A stretch of DNA of 64,000 nucleotides, taken from NCBI GenBank assembly GCA_045631485.1, contig JAZQUU010000034.1, positions 38,879-102,878 on the forward strand. Reading direction: 5' to 3'. The notes under the pieces were generated by a model. The model was given only the letters and a program-made list of their open reading frames with translations. It ran no database searches and was not told the origin of the DNA. The stretch comes from SIG452 sp045631485 (GTDB lineage: Bacteria > Bacillota > Clostridia > UMGS1840). The position numbers and the translations under genes were made by a program. This document shows positions 9,651-17,699 of the stretch, piece by piece (the stretch's first letter is position 1; each line of letters starts with the position of its first letter).

Positions 9651-10646
9651 TTACCAAATACTCTGTTCGGTTACTTTCTTGGAAATCCAGTTTGCCAAAG
9701 TTACCAAGAACAAGCTAACCAGACCCTGGAACAGACCGAATGCGGTAGTAGCGGAATAGTCACCGCCCATAATACCACGACGATATACGATAGTACCGAT
9801 TACTTCGTTGTCCAACTGAGTAAATGCGTTCTGCATACCGAATACCTGCTCGAAGTTTACGTTTACCAAGCCGCCCAAGGACATAATCAGAATGATTACC
9901 ATGGTGGGTTTGATGGAAGGCAGGGTGATATGCCAGATCTGTTTCCATTTGCCGCAACCGTCAATGCTTGCTGCTTCATACAGACCGGGGTCGATACCGG
10001 TGATAGCTGCAAGGAATACAACGGAGGAGTAACCAACGCTCTTCCATAAGTGAGAGAAGAACATGATGGTTAAGAAATACTCGGATTTCATTAAGGGGTT
10101 TGAGGGAACCCAATCCTTAATAAGAATGCCCATCAACTGGTTGAAGGGACCTTCTTTTGCCAGGAAGGTGTATAACAAACCGATAACGGAAATCCAGGAT
10201 AAGAAATGAGGGAAGTATGCAATGGTCTGAGTCACTTTCTTAAACCATTTACTTCTGATTTCGTTAAACATTAAGGCTAAGATAATCGGGAAGGGATAAC
10301 CTCCGAATAAAATAACCAGACCGAACACAACGGTGTTCTTAACTGCTTTGAACATTTCGGGATCTTTGAAGATGTTGATGAAATGTTCAAAACCGTAGTT
10401 AGCTGCCCAGGGAGAACCCAGGATACCGTCTACGGGATGGAAATTCTTGAATGCCATAACAATACCGTACATCGGGAAGTACGAGAAGATGATTGTTACC
10501 ACAATCGCCGGCAGAATCATTAAGTATGCTCCGCTGAATTTCCAGAGGTTGAAGAAAAGACCACGTTTCTTCTTAGGTGCTGCAACAAGCTCGGTGCCAA
10601 CAGGAGCCACAGCTTGTTCCATTTGCTGTTCCATTACTTTTTTCAT
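9651..10646 (-). CDS. Polysaccharide ABC transporter permease, LplB/YteP type
   Basis: First gene of the leftward importer operon. It is a 331-residue integral membrane permease with a basic cytoplasmic N-terminus (PKKKRGLFFNLWKF), then transmembrane segments (YLMILPAIVVTIIFSYFPMYG and later ones) and an EAA loop (GLYEAASIDGCGKWKQIWHI). The family is LplB/YteP, which pairs with an LplC/YtcP permease. Start set at ATG 10646, preceded by AAGGTGG at 12-nt spacing. An upstream in-frame start at 10715 would add 23 residues lacking a good ribosome-binding site. A promoter about 255 bp upstream gives a long leader. Confidence 0.9.
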   Translation of the reverse strand: MKKVMEQQMEQAVAPVGTELVAAPKKKRGLFFNLWKFSGAYLMILPAIVVTIIFSYFPMYGIVMAFKNFHPVDGILGSPWAANYGFEHFINIFKDPEMFKAVKNTVVFGLVILFGGYPFPIILALMFNEIRSKWFKKVTQTIAYFPHFLSWISVIGLLYTFLAKEGPFNQLMGILIKDWVPSNPLMKSEYFLTIMFFSHLWKSVGYSSVVFLAAITGIDPGLYEAASIDGCGKWKQIWHITLPSIKPTMVIILIMSLGGLVNVNFEQVFGMQNAFTQLDNEVIGTIVYRRGIMGGDYSATTAFGLFQGLVSLFLVTLANWISKKVTEQSIW

Positions 10647-10894
10647 CTTTGTCTCATTCCACCTTACTTTAATGATTTTTTGCGTTTGGAACACGCGGAT
10701 TCTTCCGCACTTCAATTTTCGAACCGCCTACCCCCGAATCGGTTTTCACAGACGACAAAATGGACAAAGTTCACCCTTTTTTTATAGGAGTGGACATTGC
10801 CCTGCCCGCAGGTATCATCGTCACAAAAAACGACGCCCGGGAATCGGTTCGTTCAGAAATTGTAGTTTTTGGTCGAACCCAAGTATGTTATTTT
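10647..10894 (-). other. Long 5' leader of the ABC importer operon
   Basis: About 250 nt separate the predicted transcription start (near 10894) from ATG 10646, and no gene is seen in them. Small hairpins are visible on the transcribed strand, for example GCGGA-agaa-TCCGC near 10690-10705 and CCTGC-GG-GCAGG near 10810. It does not match a riboswitch class I can recognise. It may hold a regulatory or processing element. Confidence 0.4.
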
Positions 10895-10900
10895 GTCTAT

Positions 10901-10929
10901 ATTATACAAAAAAAAAGCGATTTTTGCAA
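10901..10929 (-). promoter_or_regulatory. Sigma-A-type promoter of the ABC importer operon
   Basis: On the minus strand TTGCAA (10929-10924), a 17-bp spacer and TATAAT (10906-10901) point toward the permease/binding-protein/SLH genes. The perfect -10 and optimal spacing support it. A YesN-type regulator would be expected to bind upstream, toward 10930-11160. Confidence 0.75.
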
Positions 10930-11161
10930 CCCATAATCTGCTTTTTTTATATCCGAAAATTTGCTTTTTTTCAATCATATCCTATGTTTTTGGCAGATTT
11001 TGGGTCTTGACACCGTCAAATAACACTTTTTTGTAAAAAAATGGGAATTTTTGAGGTAAAATTTTGCATTTAGCTTTTGGTCGGATTGCGAAAAAGATGC
11101 AAAAGCACATTTTTGACAAATAAAAGCAGATTTTCGGGGTATCAAAAAAGCGAATTTTAGG

Positions 11162-11190
11162 TTTACAAACAACTCAAGATAATTTATACT
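11162..11190 (+). promoter_or_regulatory. Sigma-A-type promoter of the glycosidase/TCS operon
   Basis: TTTACA (11162-11167), a 17-bp spacer and TATACT (11185-11190) lie upstream of the GH123-like gene. It diverges from the importer promoter, so the roughly 230 bp between them (AT-rich, 10930-11160, no gene) is the likely shared control region. Confidence 0.7.
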
Positions 11191-11264
11191 GATATCAAGA
11201 TGGTGCAGTCTGCAAAAAACAGACTCGCGTCCCCTCATATTCAGGATCGAAAGGATTGAAAAAT

Positions 11265-12947
11265 ATGGCAAATTATGAACTGAAGTTCAAACAGGTTTCT
11301 TCTCTGGAAAAAGTGTTTTTCGATAAAGAACCCACTCTGGACTCCATCAGTGGCGGTTCCGCTTTAAAAGGCGAAGAATATTCCTATCAGATTGCTTTCA
11401 CCAAAGTGTTCCGCAAGGACTGGTGGGCAGGAAGAAGCGATATGAAAATCAGCGTTAATTCCGAGCTGGCACCCTATATCACCGTGAGAAAAGTACGAAA
11501 TGTGCCTGTGGAACTGGCTGCATTCCCCACCAAACACGATGACGGATATTATTCCTTAAACTCCGGAATGTATCCCGATCCTTTGATGCCCATCAGCGAG
11601 GAGGATCCCGTTTATGCAGTTTGCTACAAATGGCACGCACTCTGGGTAAGCATCCGTGTTCCCGAAGATTGCAAGCCGGGTGTTTATCCCATCGAAGTTG
11701 TGTTTGAAACCACCGAGCCTCACGACGATTACAAGGGCTCCGTTGTGTTCAATCTGGAAGTTATTGATGTGAAGCTTCCCAAGCAGGAAATGATTTTCAC
11801 CCAGTGGTTCCATTGTGACTGTATTGCCGATTTGCACGACTGCGAAATTTTTTCCGACAAGCATTGGGAAATGATTGAAAAATACATCCGTGTGGCTGTG
11901 GATAACGGCGTGAATATGCTCTTAACCCCCATCTTCACTCCCCCTCTTGACACTGCATATTTATCCGAAAGAAAAACCGTTCAGTTGGTGGATTGCTATT
12001 GTGATAACGGCAAATATTCTTTTCAATTTGATAAGCTTGACAAATGGATTGACATTTGCTTAAAAAATGGCGTTCAATATTTTGAAATGAGCCATCTGTT
12101 CACTCAGTGGGGTGCGGTTCAGACTCCCAAAATCGTTGTAATTGCAGACGGCAAGGAAGAAAAACGCTTCGGATGGCACGTGGAAGCAAAAGAACCTATC
12201 TATAAAGAATTCATTGATGCAATGATGCCCGAGTTGGTTGCTTTCTTAAAAGCAAAGGGCATTCAGGACAAAGTTTATTTCCATGTTTCCGACGAACCCT
12301 TCTTAAGCTTAGGTCATTTGGAAACGTATAAATATGCGAAAGAATTGTTGGCTCCATACACCGAAGGATTCAAAATGCTGGATGCTCTTTCCGACATTGA
12401 TTTCTATAAAGAAGGTCTGGTGAACACTCCCGTTCCCGCTATCGACCATATTGAAAAATTCCTGGAAGAAGACATTAAAAACCGTTGGGTTTACTATTGC
12501 TCCGCTCAGGCGAAGGATGTGTCCAATCGTTTCTTGTCTCAGCCCTCTCCCCGTAACAGAATTATGGGAACCCAGATGTTTAAATACGATTGTGTGGGCT
12601 TCCTCCATTGGGGCTACAATTATTTCTACTCCATTCTGTCAAAAGGTGTGATTAACCCCTTTGAAACCGTGGATTCCGGCGGAGCATTCCCCGCAGGGGA
12701 TGCCTTCAGCGTGTATCCCTACGGTGATGACGTGGTGGAAAGTATCCGTTTGAAAGTATTCAAAGAAGGCATTCAGGACTACACCGCTATGCACCTTTTA
12801 GCAAGCTACAAAGGCAAAGAATTTGTGGTGAATCTGATTGAAGAAATCGCAGGTCAGGAAATCCGTTTCGACAGCTTCCCCTACTTTGGCGATTACATTC
12901 TCCGTTATCGTGAAAGAATCAATCAGGAACTGAAAAACCTTATCTAA
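11265..12947 (+). CDS. GH123-like glycoside hydrolase (DUF4091)
   Basis: A 560-residue protein without a signal peptide, so probably cytosolic. It has an N-terminal beta-sandwich (about 1-170), then a TIM-barrel-like region and a C-terminal part typical of DUF4091/GH123 catalytic proteins. The adjacent Asp-Glu pair in YFHVSDEPF (about residues 343-344) matches the DE pair used by GH123 beta-N-acetylgalactosaminidases in substrate-assisted catalysis. Downstream, FLHWGYNYFYS and LKVFKEGIQDYTA are family-typical. ATG 11265 has AAAGGA at 9-nt spacing; an in-frame TTG at 11256 sits directly against that site and was rejected. Being next to the importer, it would trim imported oligosaccharides. N-acetylgalactosamine specificity is inferred from the family only. 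Confidence 0.8.
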   Translation: MANYELKFKQVSSLEKVFFDKEPTLDSISGGSALKGEEYSYQIAFTKVFRKDWWAGRSDMKISVNSELAPYITVRKVRNVPVELAAFPTKHDDGYYSLNSGMYPDPLMPISEEDPVYAVCYKWHALWVSIRVPEDCKPGVYPIEVVFETTEPHDDYKGSVVFNLEVIDVKLPKQEMIFTQWFHCDCIADLHDCEIFSDKHWEMIEKYIRVAVDNGVNMLLTPIFTPPLDTAYLSERKTVQLVDCYCDNGKYSFQFDKLDKWIDICLKNGVQYFEMSHLFTQWGAVQTPKIVVIADGKEEKRFGWHVEAKEPIYKEFIDAMMPELVAFLKAKGIQDKVYFHVSDEPFLSLGHLETYKYAKELLAPYTEGFKMLDALSDIDFYKEGLVNTPVPAIDHIEKFLEEDIKNRWVYYCSAQAKDVSNRFLSQPSPRNRIMGTQMFKYDCVGFLHWGYNYFYSILSKGVINPFETVDSGGAFPAGDAFSVYPYGDDVVESIRLKVFKEGIQDYTAMHLLASYKGKEFVVNLIEEIAGQEIRFDSFPYFGDYILRYRERINQELKNLI

Positions 12948-13013
12948 ATCTATCAGGAAAACCGCTGCCGACCCTTCAAAAGACCATCTCCAAGAGCGGC
13001 GCGAGGTATCTTT

Positions 13014-14567
13014 ATGTATAAAATATTACTTGTGGATGACAATTATGTCCATCTGCAGAGTCTGCTCAGCTATATTGAGCCGGAAGAATTTAATATCAGC
13101 GGCATCAAAATTTCCCAAAGCGGAACGGAGGCTCTTGAAATCTGCAAAGAATTCAGACCCGATGTTGTTATCACAGACATTTCCATGCCGGAGCTTGACG
13201 GGATTGAACTGACAAGTGAAATCCGCAAAATGGGAATTGATGCTCAGTTTATCTACATCAGTTGCTATGACGATGTGGAATATTTCAGGCGCGCCATCGA
13301 CAATCAGGTGTTGGCGTATCTGATGAAGCCCATCATTCCCGAAGAACTGAAAAATGCCATTCAAAAGGCAATCAGCAAAGCGGCAAAAAACATCGAAACC
13401 GCCAACAGTTTGCAGCTTGGACGGGAAAATTATGTGTATCGTCTGCTTTCTTCGGACAACACGGAGGCATCTCATTTATATGAGGCTGCCCCCGCTCTTC
13501 TGATGCAGGATTACAAGCATTTTATTGTGGTGAAAGCAAAATTCCCGGAAGCGCAGGAAGATGTTCTTTCTGCCTACCACGATTTTAAGGACTTTCCCGA
13601 ATTGTCCAACCGCGGAATTTCTTCCGTGGTGCTTCCCGACGGAGCAGACTCCATCCTCATTCTCTTTATGAGTGAGCAGGAGGGAGATTTTCAGGATATC
13701 ATCCGCAGTGTGATGTGCAATCATATCAAGGATTTGTTCGACCGCTACGCCGTAACCGTGAAGGCAGGCGCCTCAGACACGGGCGGTAATCTGTTCGAAT
13801 TAAAATCTCTGGAAAAACAGGCAGATTCTGCTTTAAAAACCAATCTGGAACTGATTCGTTCCGACTATATTGCCTACTCTGATATTTCCATGAAAAACCT
13901 TTCGTTTAACTTTATTGCATATAACGAAGCCGTTTCCGGTCTTGTGAGAGCAGACACCACTCCGGCAGAAATCAGTCAGTTTATCAGAACCTTTAATTTC
14001 TCCGAGCCCGAATGCGACGAAACCCTTTTAAAAGAGCTTTATTTATCCACCGTTTCGTCCATTCAGTCCGTGCTCTTAAAAAACGGCATTGATATTGCGC
14101 AGATTGTGGGCAGAACCGACCTTTCTTACCATAAAATCAACCGTTTTTCCGACCCGGAGCATTTTCTCATCTGGCTCAGAAACATTCTCACATTAACCGG
14201 AGAATATTTAAAGAATTACAAAGGGAAATCCCAGTTTGCCTTGGTGCAGAAAACCATCAATTATATTCACAAAAATTTCCCCACCATTTCTTCTATTGAG
14301 GAAATTGCATCTCAGCTGTTTGTGAGCTATTCCCATTTGCGAAATGTGTTTAAAAAAGAGCTTGGAATCACCATTTACGACTATCTGCTTTCGGTTCGTA
14401 TGGAAGAGGCGAAAAAGCTTCTCTCCACCAGTAAAATGAACCTGACTCAGATTGCCTACAAGGTGGGTTACAGCGATTACGATTATTTTAAAACCGTTTT
14501 CACCAAGTACAACGGCATCACTCCCCGAGAATTTCAACAAAACAACAATAAAACCACCGAAAACTGA
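13014..14567 (+). CDS. YesN-type response regulator (REC + AraC HTH)
   Basis: A 517-residue regulator. The N-terminal receiver domain (about 1-125) has the acidic pocket VDDN, phospho-acceptor Asp55 in DVVITDISMP, and the conserved Lys in LMKP. A linker of about 270 residues follows. The C-terminal AraC-family double HTH (about 410-505) includes IEEIASQLFVSYSHLRNVFKK and LTQIAYKVGYSDYDYFKTVF. This architecture is YesN. With the adjacent kinase it forms a two-component system, most likely controlling the divergent importer operon and the surface proteins. GAGG lies 7 nt before ATG 13014. The gap to the glycosidase gene is 66 bp with no obvious terminator, so co-transcription is likely. Confidence 0.92.
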   Translation: MYKILLVDDNYVHLQSLLSYIEPEEFNISGIKISQSGTEALEICKEFRPDVVITDISMPELDGIELTSEIRKMGIDAQFIYISCYDDVEYFRRAIDNQVLAYLMKPIIPEELKNAIQKAISKAAKNIETANSLQLGRENYVYRLLSSDNTEASHLYEAAPALLMQDYKHFIVVKAKFPEAQEDVLSAYHDFKDFPELSNRGISSVVLPDGADSILILFMSEQEGDFQDIIRSVMCNHIKDLFDRYAVTVKAGASDTGGNLFELKSLEKQADSALKTNLELIRSDYIAYSDISMKNLSFNFIAYNEAVSGLVRADTTPAEISQFIRTFNFSEPECDETLLKELYLSTVSSIQSVLLKNGIDIAQIVGRTDLSYHKINRFSDPEHFLIWLRNILTLTGEYLKNYKGKSQFALVQKTINYIHKNFPTISSIEEIASQLFVSYSHLRNVFKKELGITIYDYLLSVRMEEAKKLLSTSKMNLTQIAYKVGYSDYDYFKTVFTKYNGITPREFQQNNNKTTEN

Positions 14568-14578
14568 GGTGTCACACG

Positions 14579-16171
14579 ATGAAAAAACCGATACGCAAAA
14601 GTTTACTGGAACAGATTTTATACGGTAACATCCGCGTTATCGGTTTTTTTGTGTTGCTTGTGTGGATTTACGGGATGATTTCGGTGTCGTATAACACCTA
14701 TCAGACAGAGCTTATGCAGCTTAGCGAGGATTTAACCACCTGCACAGACACGGTGGAGGAATCCCTCCATCAGGCCATTATTCACTCGGAGCACATTGTG
14801 CAATCATCCTATATCAACGACGCCCTGAAGCAATCGGAATATTCCATCGATGAAATGTTGGAAATGCTGGACTTTTCCAACGAAATTATGGTGGCATCCT
14901 CCGGCACGCAGAACAGTCCGAAAATTTTCACCCCCAATGAAACTCTTTTTGAATCCCGTTGGTATTCCCATTGCTCCAACCTGGCGGAATATCAAACCGT
15001 TCTGGAGCGTTTTGAAACCGAAAAATCGGACATTGTTTTCAGCGAAACCATCGAAAAAATGAACATGGATATGACCCGTGTCACCATGTATCGCAGAATG
15101 CCGAGAAACCCCGGAAATATTCTGCGTTATCAGATTATGCTTCAAAACAACAATGTATCGAGCATTCCTGCGGAGATTGTGTTTTTCTCCGATAAAAAGG
15201 CATCGGATACCTCCAATTATCTGTCCGACCCCATCAATGACAGTCTCACCTGCGTGATAAAAATTCCCAAAGCAGCCCTGAAGCAACGATGCATCTGGGT
15301 GTTGGTTGCGGGATTGATTATCCTAATGATTCTCTTTGGAGCAATTATTCATATTTCCCGTAAAACCGCCCGTTCTACCCTGCAGGAAATCTACCATTTT
15401 ATGGAAACGATAGACAGAGAAGACCTGCTTTATGACAGTGAATTTTTCCGAAAGGAATACGACATCTACGAACTGAACACCATCAAAGAAACCTTGCATA
15501 AGCTTGCAATGGATTTAAAAGAATATCACGACACAATCAAAAATGCGGAGTTGGAAAACAAGCAACTGGAAATGGAACGTCTTTCCATGCAGTTGGACCC
15601 CCACATGCTCTATAATTCCCTATCCTCCATTCGTTTGGATGCCTACCGCATCAAAAACGAAAAAATTATGAATCTGGTGGATAATATGGCGCTTTATTAT
15701 CGGGAAATTTTAAAGAAAGACCGTAAGTTTATCCCCGTTCGGGATGAAATTGAAACCATCAAAAAATATCTGTTTATCAACGAATTGTCTCACGAGAAAA
15801 AATATCCTCTGACCGTGGAAATTGAGCCTTCGCTTCTTACGCTCTCCATTCCGCCTCAGTTCTTCCACACCTTCGTGGAAAATTCGGTGGTGCACGGGCT
15901 TTCCGGTGCCAAAAACGATTGTGAAATCAAAATCACTATGGCGGAAAAAGACGGTGAAATCATCACCGAAATTTACGATAACGGCTACGGAATCACTCCC
16001 GAAAAATTAGCAGAATTAAACAGCGGAACCCAGGCAAAAAAACATATTGGTATTTCCAATTCCCAAAAACGAATGAAGCTCTTTTTCGGAGAAGAAAGCT
16101 CCATCCGTTTTGAAAGCGAAAAGGGAAAATACACCAGGGTAATCATCCGCTTTAAAAAGCCGTCGGCATAA
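14579..16171 (+). CDS. YesM-type sensor histidine kinase
   Basis: A 530-residue membrane kinase of the LytS/YesM class. Transmembrane helix 1 is at about 19-38 (VIGFFVLLVWIYGMISVSY), followed by an extracellular sensor domain (~40-235), helix 2 at about 237-257 (CIWVLVAGLIILMILFGAII), a HAMP-like linker, the H-box with His342 (QLDPHMLYNSLSSIRLD), and a HATPase_c domain (N box ENSVVHG, G box YDNGYGI). It presumably senses an oligosaccharide, or the loaded LplA-type protein, and phosphorylates the YesN partner. Its Shine-Dalgarno (GAGGTG) overlaps the TGA stop of the regulator gene, so the two are translationally coupled. Confidence 0.92.
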   Translation: MKKPIRKSLLEQILYGNIRVIGFFVLLVWIYGMISVSYNTYQTELMQLSEDLTTCTDTVEESLHQAIIHSEHIVQSSYINDALKQSEYSIDEMLEMLDFSNEIMVASSGTQNSPKIFTPNETLFESRWYSHCSNLAEYQTVLERFETEKSDIVFSETIEKMNMDMTRVTMYRRMPRNPGNILRYQIMLQNNNVSSIPAEIVFFSDKKASDTSNYLSDPINDSLTCVIKIPKAALKQRCIWVLVAGLIILMILFGAIIHISRKTARSTLQEIYHFMETIDREDLLYDSEFFRKEYDIYELNTIKETLHKLAMDLKEYHDTIKNAELENKQLEMERLSMQLDPHMLYNSLSSIRLDAYRIKNEKIMNLVDNMALYYREILKKDRKFIPVRDEIETIKKYLFINELSHEKKYPLTVEIEPSLLTLSIPPQFFHTFVENSVVHGLSGAKNDCEIKITMAEKDGEIITEIYDNGYGITPEKLAELNSGTQAKKHIGISNSQKRMKLFFGEESSIRFESEKGKYTRVIIRFKKPSA

Positions 16172-16176
16172 AACGC

Positions 16177-16239
16177 AATCACCTCTCATATATTGTATCA
16201 ATCAAGCAACCGATACAATTTGGAGAGGTGATTTTTTTT
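16177..16239 (+). terminator. Strong hairpin plus T8 after the kinase gene; also holds the spoIIID RBS
   Basis: AATCACCTCTC (16177-16187) pairs with GAGAGGTGATT (16223-16233). An inner stem ATTGTATC/GATACAAT (16192-16199 with 16212-16219) extends it, and eight Ts follow (16232-16239). Geometrically this is an intrinsic terminator for the YesMN operon. Its 3' arm is also the GGAGAGGTG ribosome-binding site for the TTG start of spoIIID at 16238, so any transcript reading through carries a masked RBS. Confidence 0.75.
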
Positions 16240-16501
16240 GGACGTTTTTTATGATATTGATAAGCGGGTGCTTCTCTTTGCGGATTACATTATCCGGCAC
16301 GGCACCACGGTGCGAAAAACCGCCCGTTTTTTCGGAATATCCAAGTCCACGGTACATAAGGACGTGGCAGTCCGGCTGGAAAAGCTGGACCCCGACCGCT
16401 ACGATAAAGTACGGCAGATTTTAAACCGCAACAAGGCAGAACGGCACATCCGCGGCGGTCTTGCCACCAAAGAAAAATATGCCAGACGGGGAGAAGAATA
16501 A
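16238..16501 (+). CDS. spoIIID: Sporulation transcriptional regulator SpoIIID
   Basis: An 87-residue DNA-binding protein matching SpoIIID, the mother-cell regulator that modulates sigma-E genes and helps the switch to sigma-K. Diagnostic features are the helix-turn-helix TVRKTARFFGISKSTVHKDV (residues ~24-43) and the basic C-terminal motif ERHIRGGLATKEKY. Length is normal for the family. The start is TTG 16238, nine bases after GGAGAGG; no in-frame ATG fits. It implies that the organism belongs to an endospore-forming lineage. It is flanked by terminators on both sides, so it is probably monocistronic; no separate promoter is obvious between the kinase gene and the hairpin. Confidence 0.93.
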   Translation: MDVFYDIDKRVLLFADYIIRHGTTVRKTARFFGISKSTVHKDVAVRLEKLDPDRYDKVRQILNRNKAERHIRGGLATKEKYARRGEE

Positions 16502-16520
16502 CATTCTCCCCTTTCTTTTT
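16488..16520 (+). terminator. Terminator of spoIIID
   Basis: GGGGAGAA (16488-16495) pairs with TTCTCCCC (16504-16511), followed by TTTCTTTTT. The 5' arm lies inside the last codons of spoIIID. Confidence 0.85.
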
Positions 16521-16540
16521 GGAAATTCGGGGAAAATGAA

Positions 16541-16569
16541 TTGACAAAAAATCACCTGTGTGATATACT
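16541..16569 (+). promoter_or_regulatory. Sigma-A promoter of queT
   Basis: Consensus TTGACA (16541-16546), a 17-bp spacer and TATACT (16564-16569). Transcription would begin near 16576, just ahead of the pseudoknotted leader. Confidence 0.88.
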
Positions 16570-16579
16570 TTCCCTTAGA

Positions 16580-16640
16580 AAGATGTTGCTCTTGCTAACC
16601 ATCTTGGGAGGAATTTCCTCCAATAAAAAACAAGGGAGAA
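16580..16640 (+). promoter_or_regulatory. Candidate preQ1 riboswitch (H-type pseudoknot over the RBS)
   Basis: The leader between the promoter and queT can fold as a pseudoknot. Stem AAGATG (16580-16585) pairs with CATCTT (16600-16605). In its loop, CTCTTG (16589-16594) pairs with CAAGGG (16631-16636), which overlaps the Shine-Dalgarno AAGGGAG. A separate hairpin GGAGGA-att-TCCTCC sits between them. This is the topology of preQ1-II/III translational riboswitches, and queT genes are known targets of preQ1 riboswitches. Class assignment is uncertain; preQ1 binding is inferred from layout and gene context. Confidence 0.65.
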
Positions 16641-16643
16641 TTT

Positions 16644-17120
16644 ATGATGAAAAAAACGAACCTCAACGCGCTTTCGCGCGTTGCAATCACCGCCGCACTC
16701 TATGTGGCATTAACCTTAGCCATCGCACCCCTTTCCTACGGAGCCCTGCAATTTCGCATCTCCGAAGTGTTGACTTTGCTCTGCTTTTATCGGAAAGACT
16801 ATTGCTTTGCTCTGATTTTGGGTTGCTTTATCAGCAATCTGTTCAGTCCCTTAGGTGCATTGGATCTGGTATTCGGCGTGGCATCCACCGTGTTTACCGT
16901 GATAGGCATCCGCTATTGCAAAAACCTCTGGATTGCCTCCTTATTCCCTGCTCTTTCCATGGTGTTTATCGCCTGGGAGCTTTTGTATCTGGGAATGCCG
17001 TTTTGGTACAGCTTTGCCACGGCAGCACTGGGGGAAATCGGTGTGGTTACCGTGATTGGCGTGCCTCTGTTTAAAGCGTTGGAGAAAAACCGCTTTTTCA
17101 GAGAAACGGTGCTTTCATAA
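16644..17120 (+). CDS. queT: QueT family queuosine-precursor transporter
   Basis: A 158-residue integral membrane protein with about five hydrophobic helices and the QueT signature region ALQFRISEVLTLLCFY followed by LILGCFISNLFSPLGALDLV. QueT proteins are substrate-binding (S) components of ECF-type importers for queuosine precursors such as preQ0/preQ1. The start could be ATG 16644 or the next codon, ATG 16647 (better spacing from GGGAG). The leader folds into a preQ1-riboswitch-like pseudoknot covering the RBS, which would shut off translation when precursor is plentiful. No ECF energising module is in this window. Confidence 0.88.
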   Translation: MMKKTNLNALSRVAITAALYVALTLAIAPLSYGALQFRISEVLTLLCFYRKDYCFALILGCFISNLFSPLGALDLVFGVASTVFTVIGIRYCKNLWIASLFPALSMVFIAWELLYLGMPFWYSFATAALGEIGVVTVIGVPLFKALEKNRFFRETVLS

Positions 17121-17143
17121 TTACAATCATACGGAGAATTATT

Positions 17144-17683
17144 ATGTATCAAACCATCAAAGAACAAGGAAAAGCCCTGATCAAAGAATTTCTGAAAAAA
17201 ACCGATGCCAGGGAAGGCTCTCTTCTGGTTATCGGTTGTTCCACATCGGAAATTTTAGGAGAACAAATCGGCACAAATTCCGCTTACGAAGCGGCAGAAG
17301 CCTTGTTTGCGGGGATGCACGGCGTGCTAAAGAAAAAAGGAATTTTCCTTGCGGCGCAATGCTGCGAGCATTTAAACCGTGCCTTAGTGATGGAGAAAAA
17401 AGCAGCAAATAAATTGGGATACGAACCCGTTTGCGTGGTGCCGAAGCCAAAGGCAGGCGGTTCCTTTGCCACCGCTTGTTACGAGCATTTTTCCGAACCC
17501 GTGGTGGTGGAAAAAATCCGTGCGGATTTCGGTATTGATATCGGCGGAACCTTAATCGGGATGCATCTTAAGGAGGTTGCCGTTCCCCTTCGTTTAGAAA
17601 ACAACATGATTGGGGAGGCTCCCGTTCTTTGTGCATATACCCGCCCCAAGCTCATCGGCGGAGCCCGTGCAGTTTACGAATAA
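17144..17683 (+). CDS. YwlG/UPF0340 family protein
   Basis: A 179-residue protein matching the UPF0340/TIGR01440 family (YwlG). Conserved stretches are GSLLVIGCSTSEILGEQIGT, AAQCCEHLNRALVME, VPKPKAGGSFATA and DIGGTLIGMHLKEVAVPLR. The biochemical function of this family is not established. Start ATG 17144 follows GGAGAA. It lies 23 bp after queT and 16 bp before the vanZ-like gene, suggesting one transcript. Confidence 0.88.
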   Translation: MYQTIKEQGKALIKEFLKKTDAREGSLLVIGCSTSEILGEQIGTNSAYEAAEALFAGMHGVLKKKGIFLAAQCCEHLNRALVMEKKAANKLGYEPVCVVPKPKAGGSFATACYEHFSEPVVVEKIRADFGIDIGGTLIGMHLKEVAVPLRLENNMIGEAPVLCAYTRPKLIGGARAVYE

Positions 17684-17699
17684 ATAAGGAAGTTTTGCT

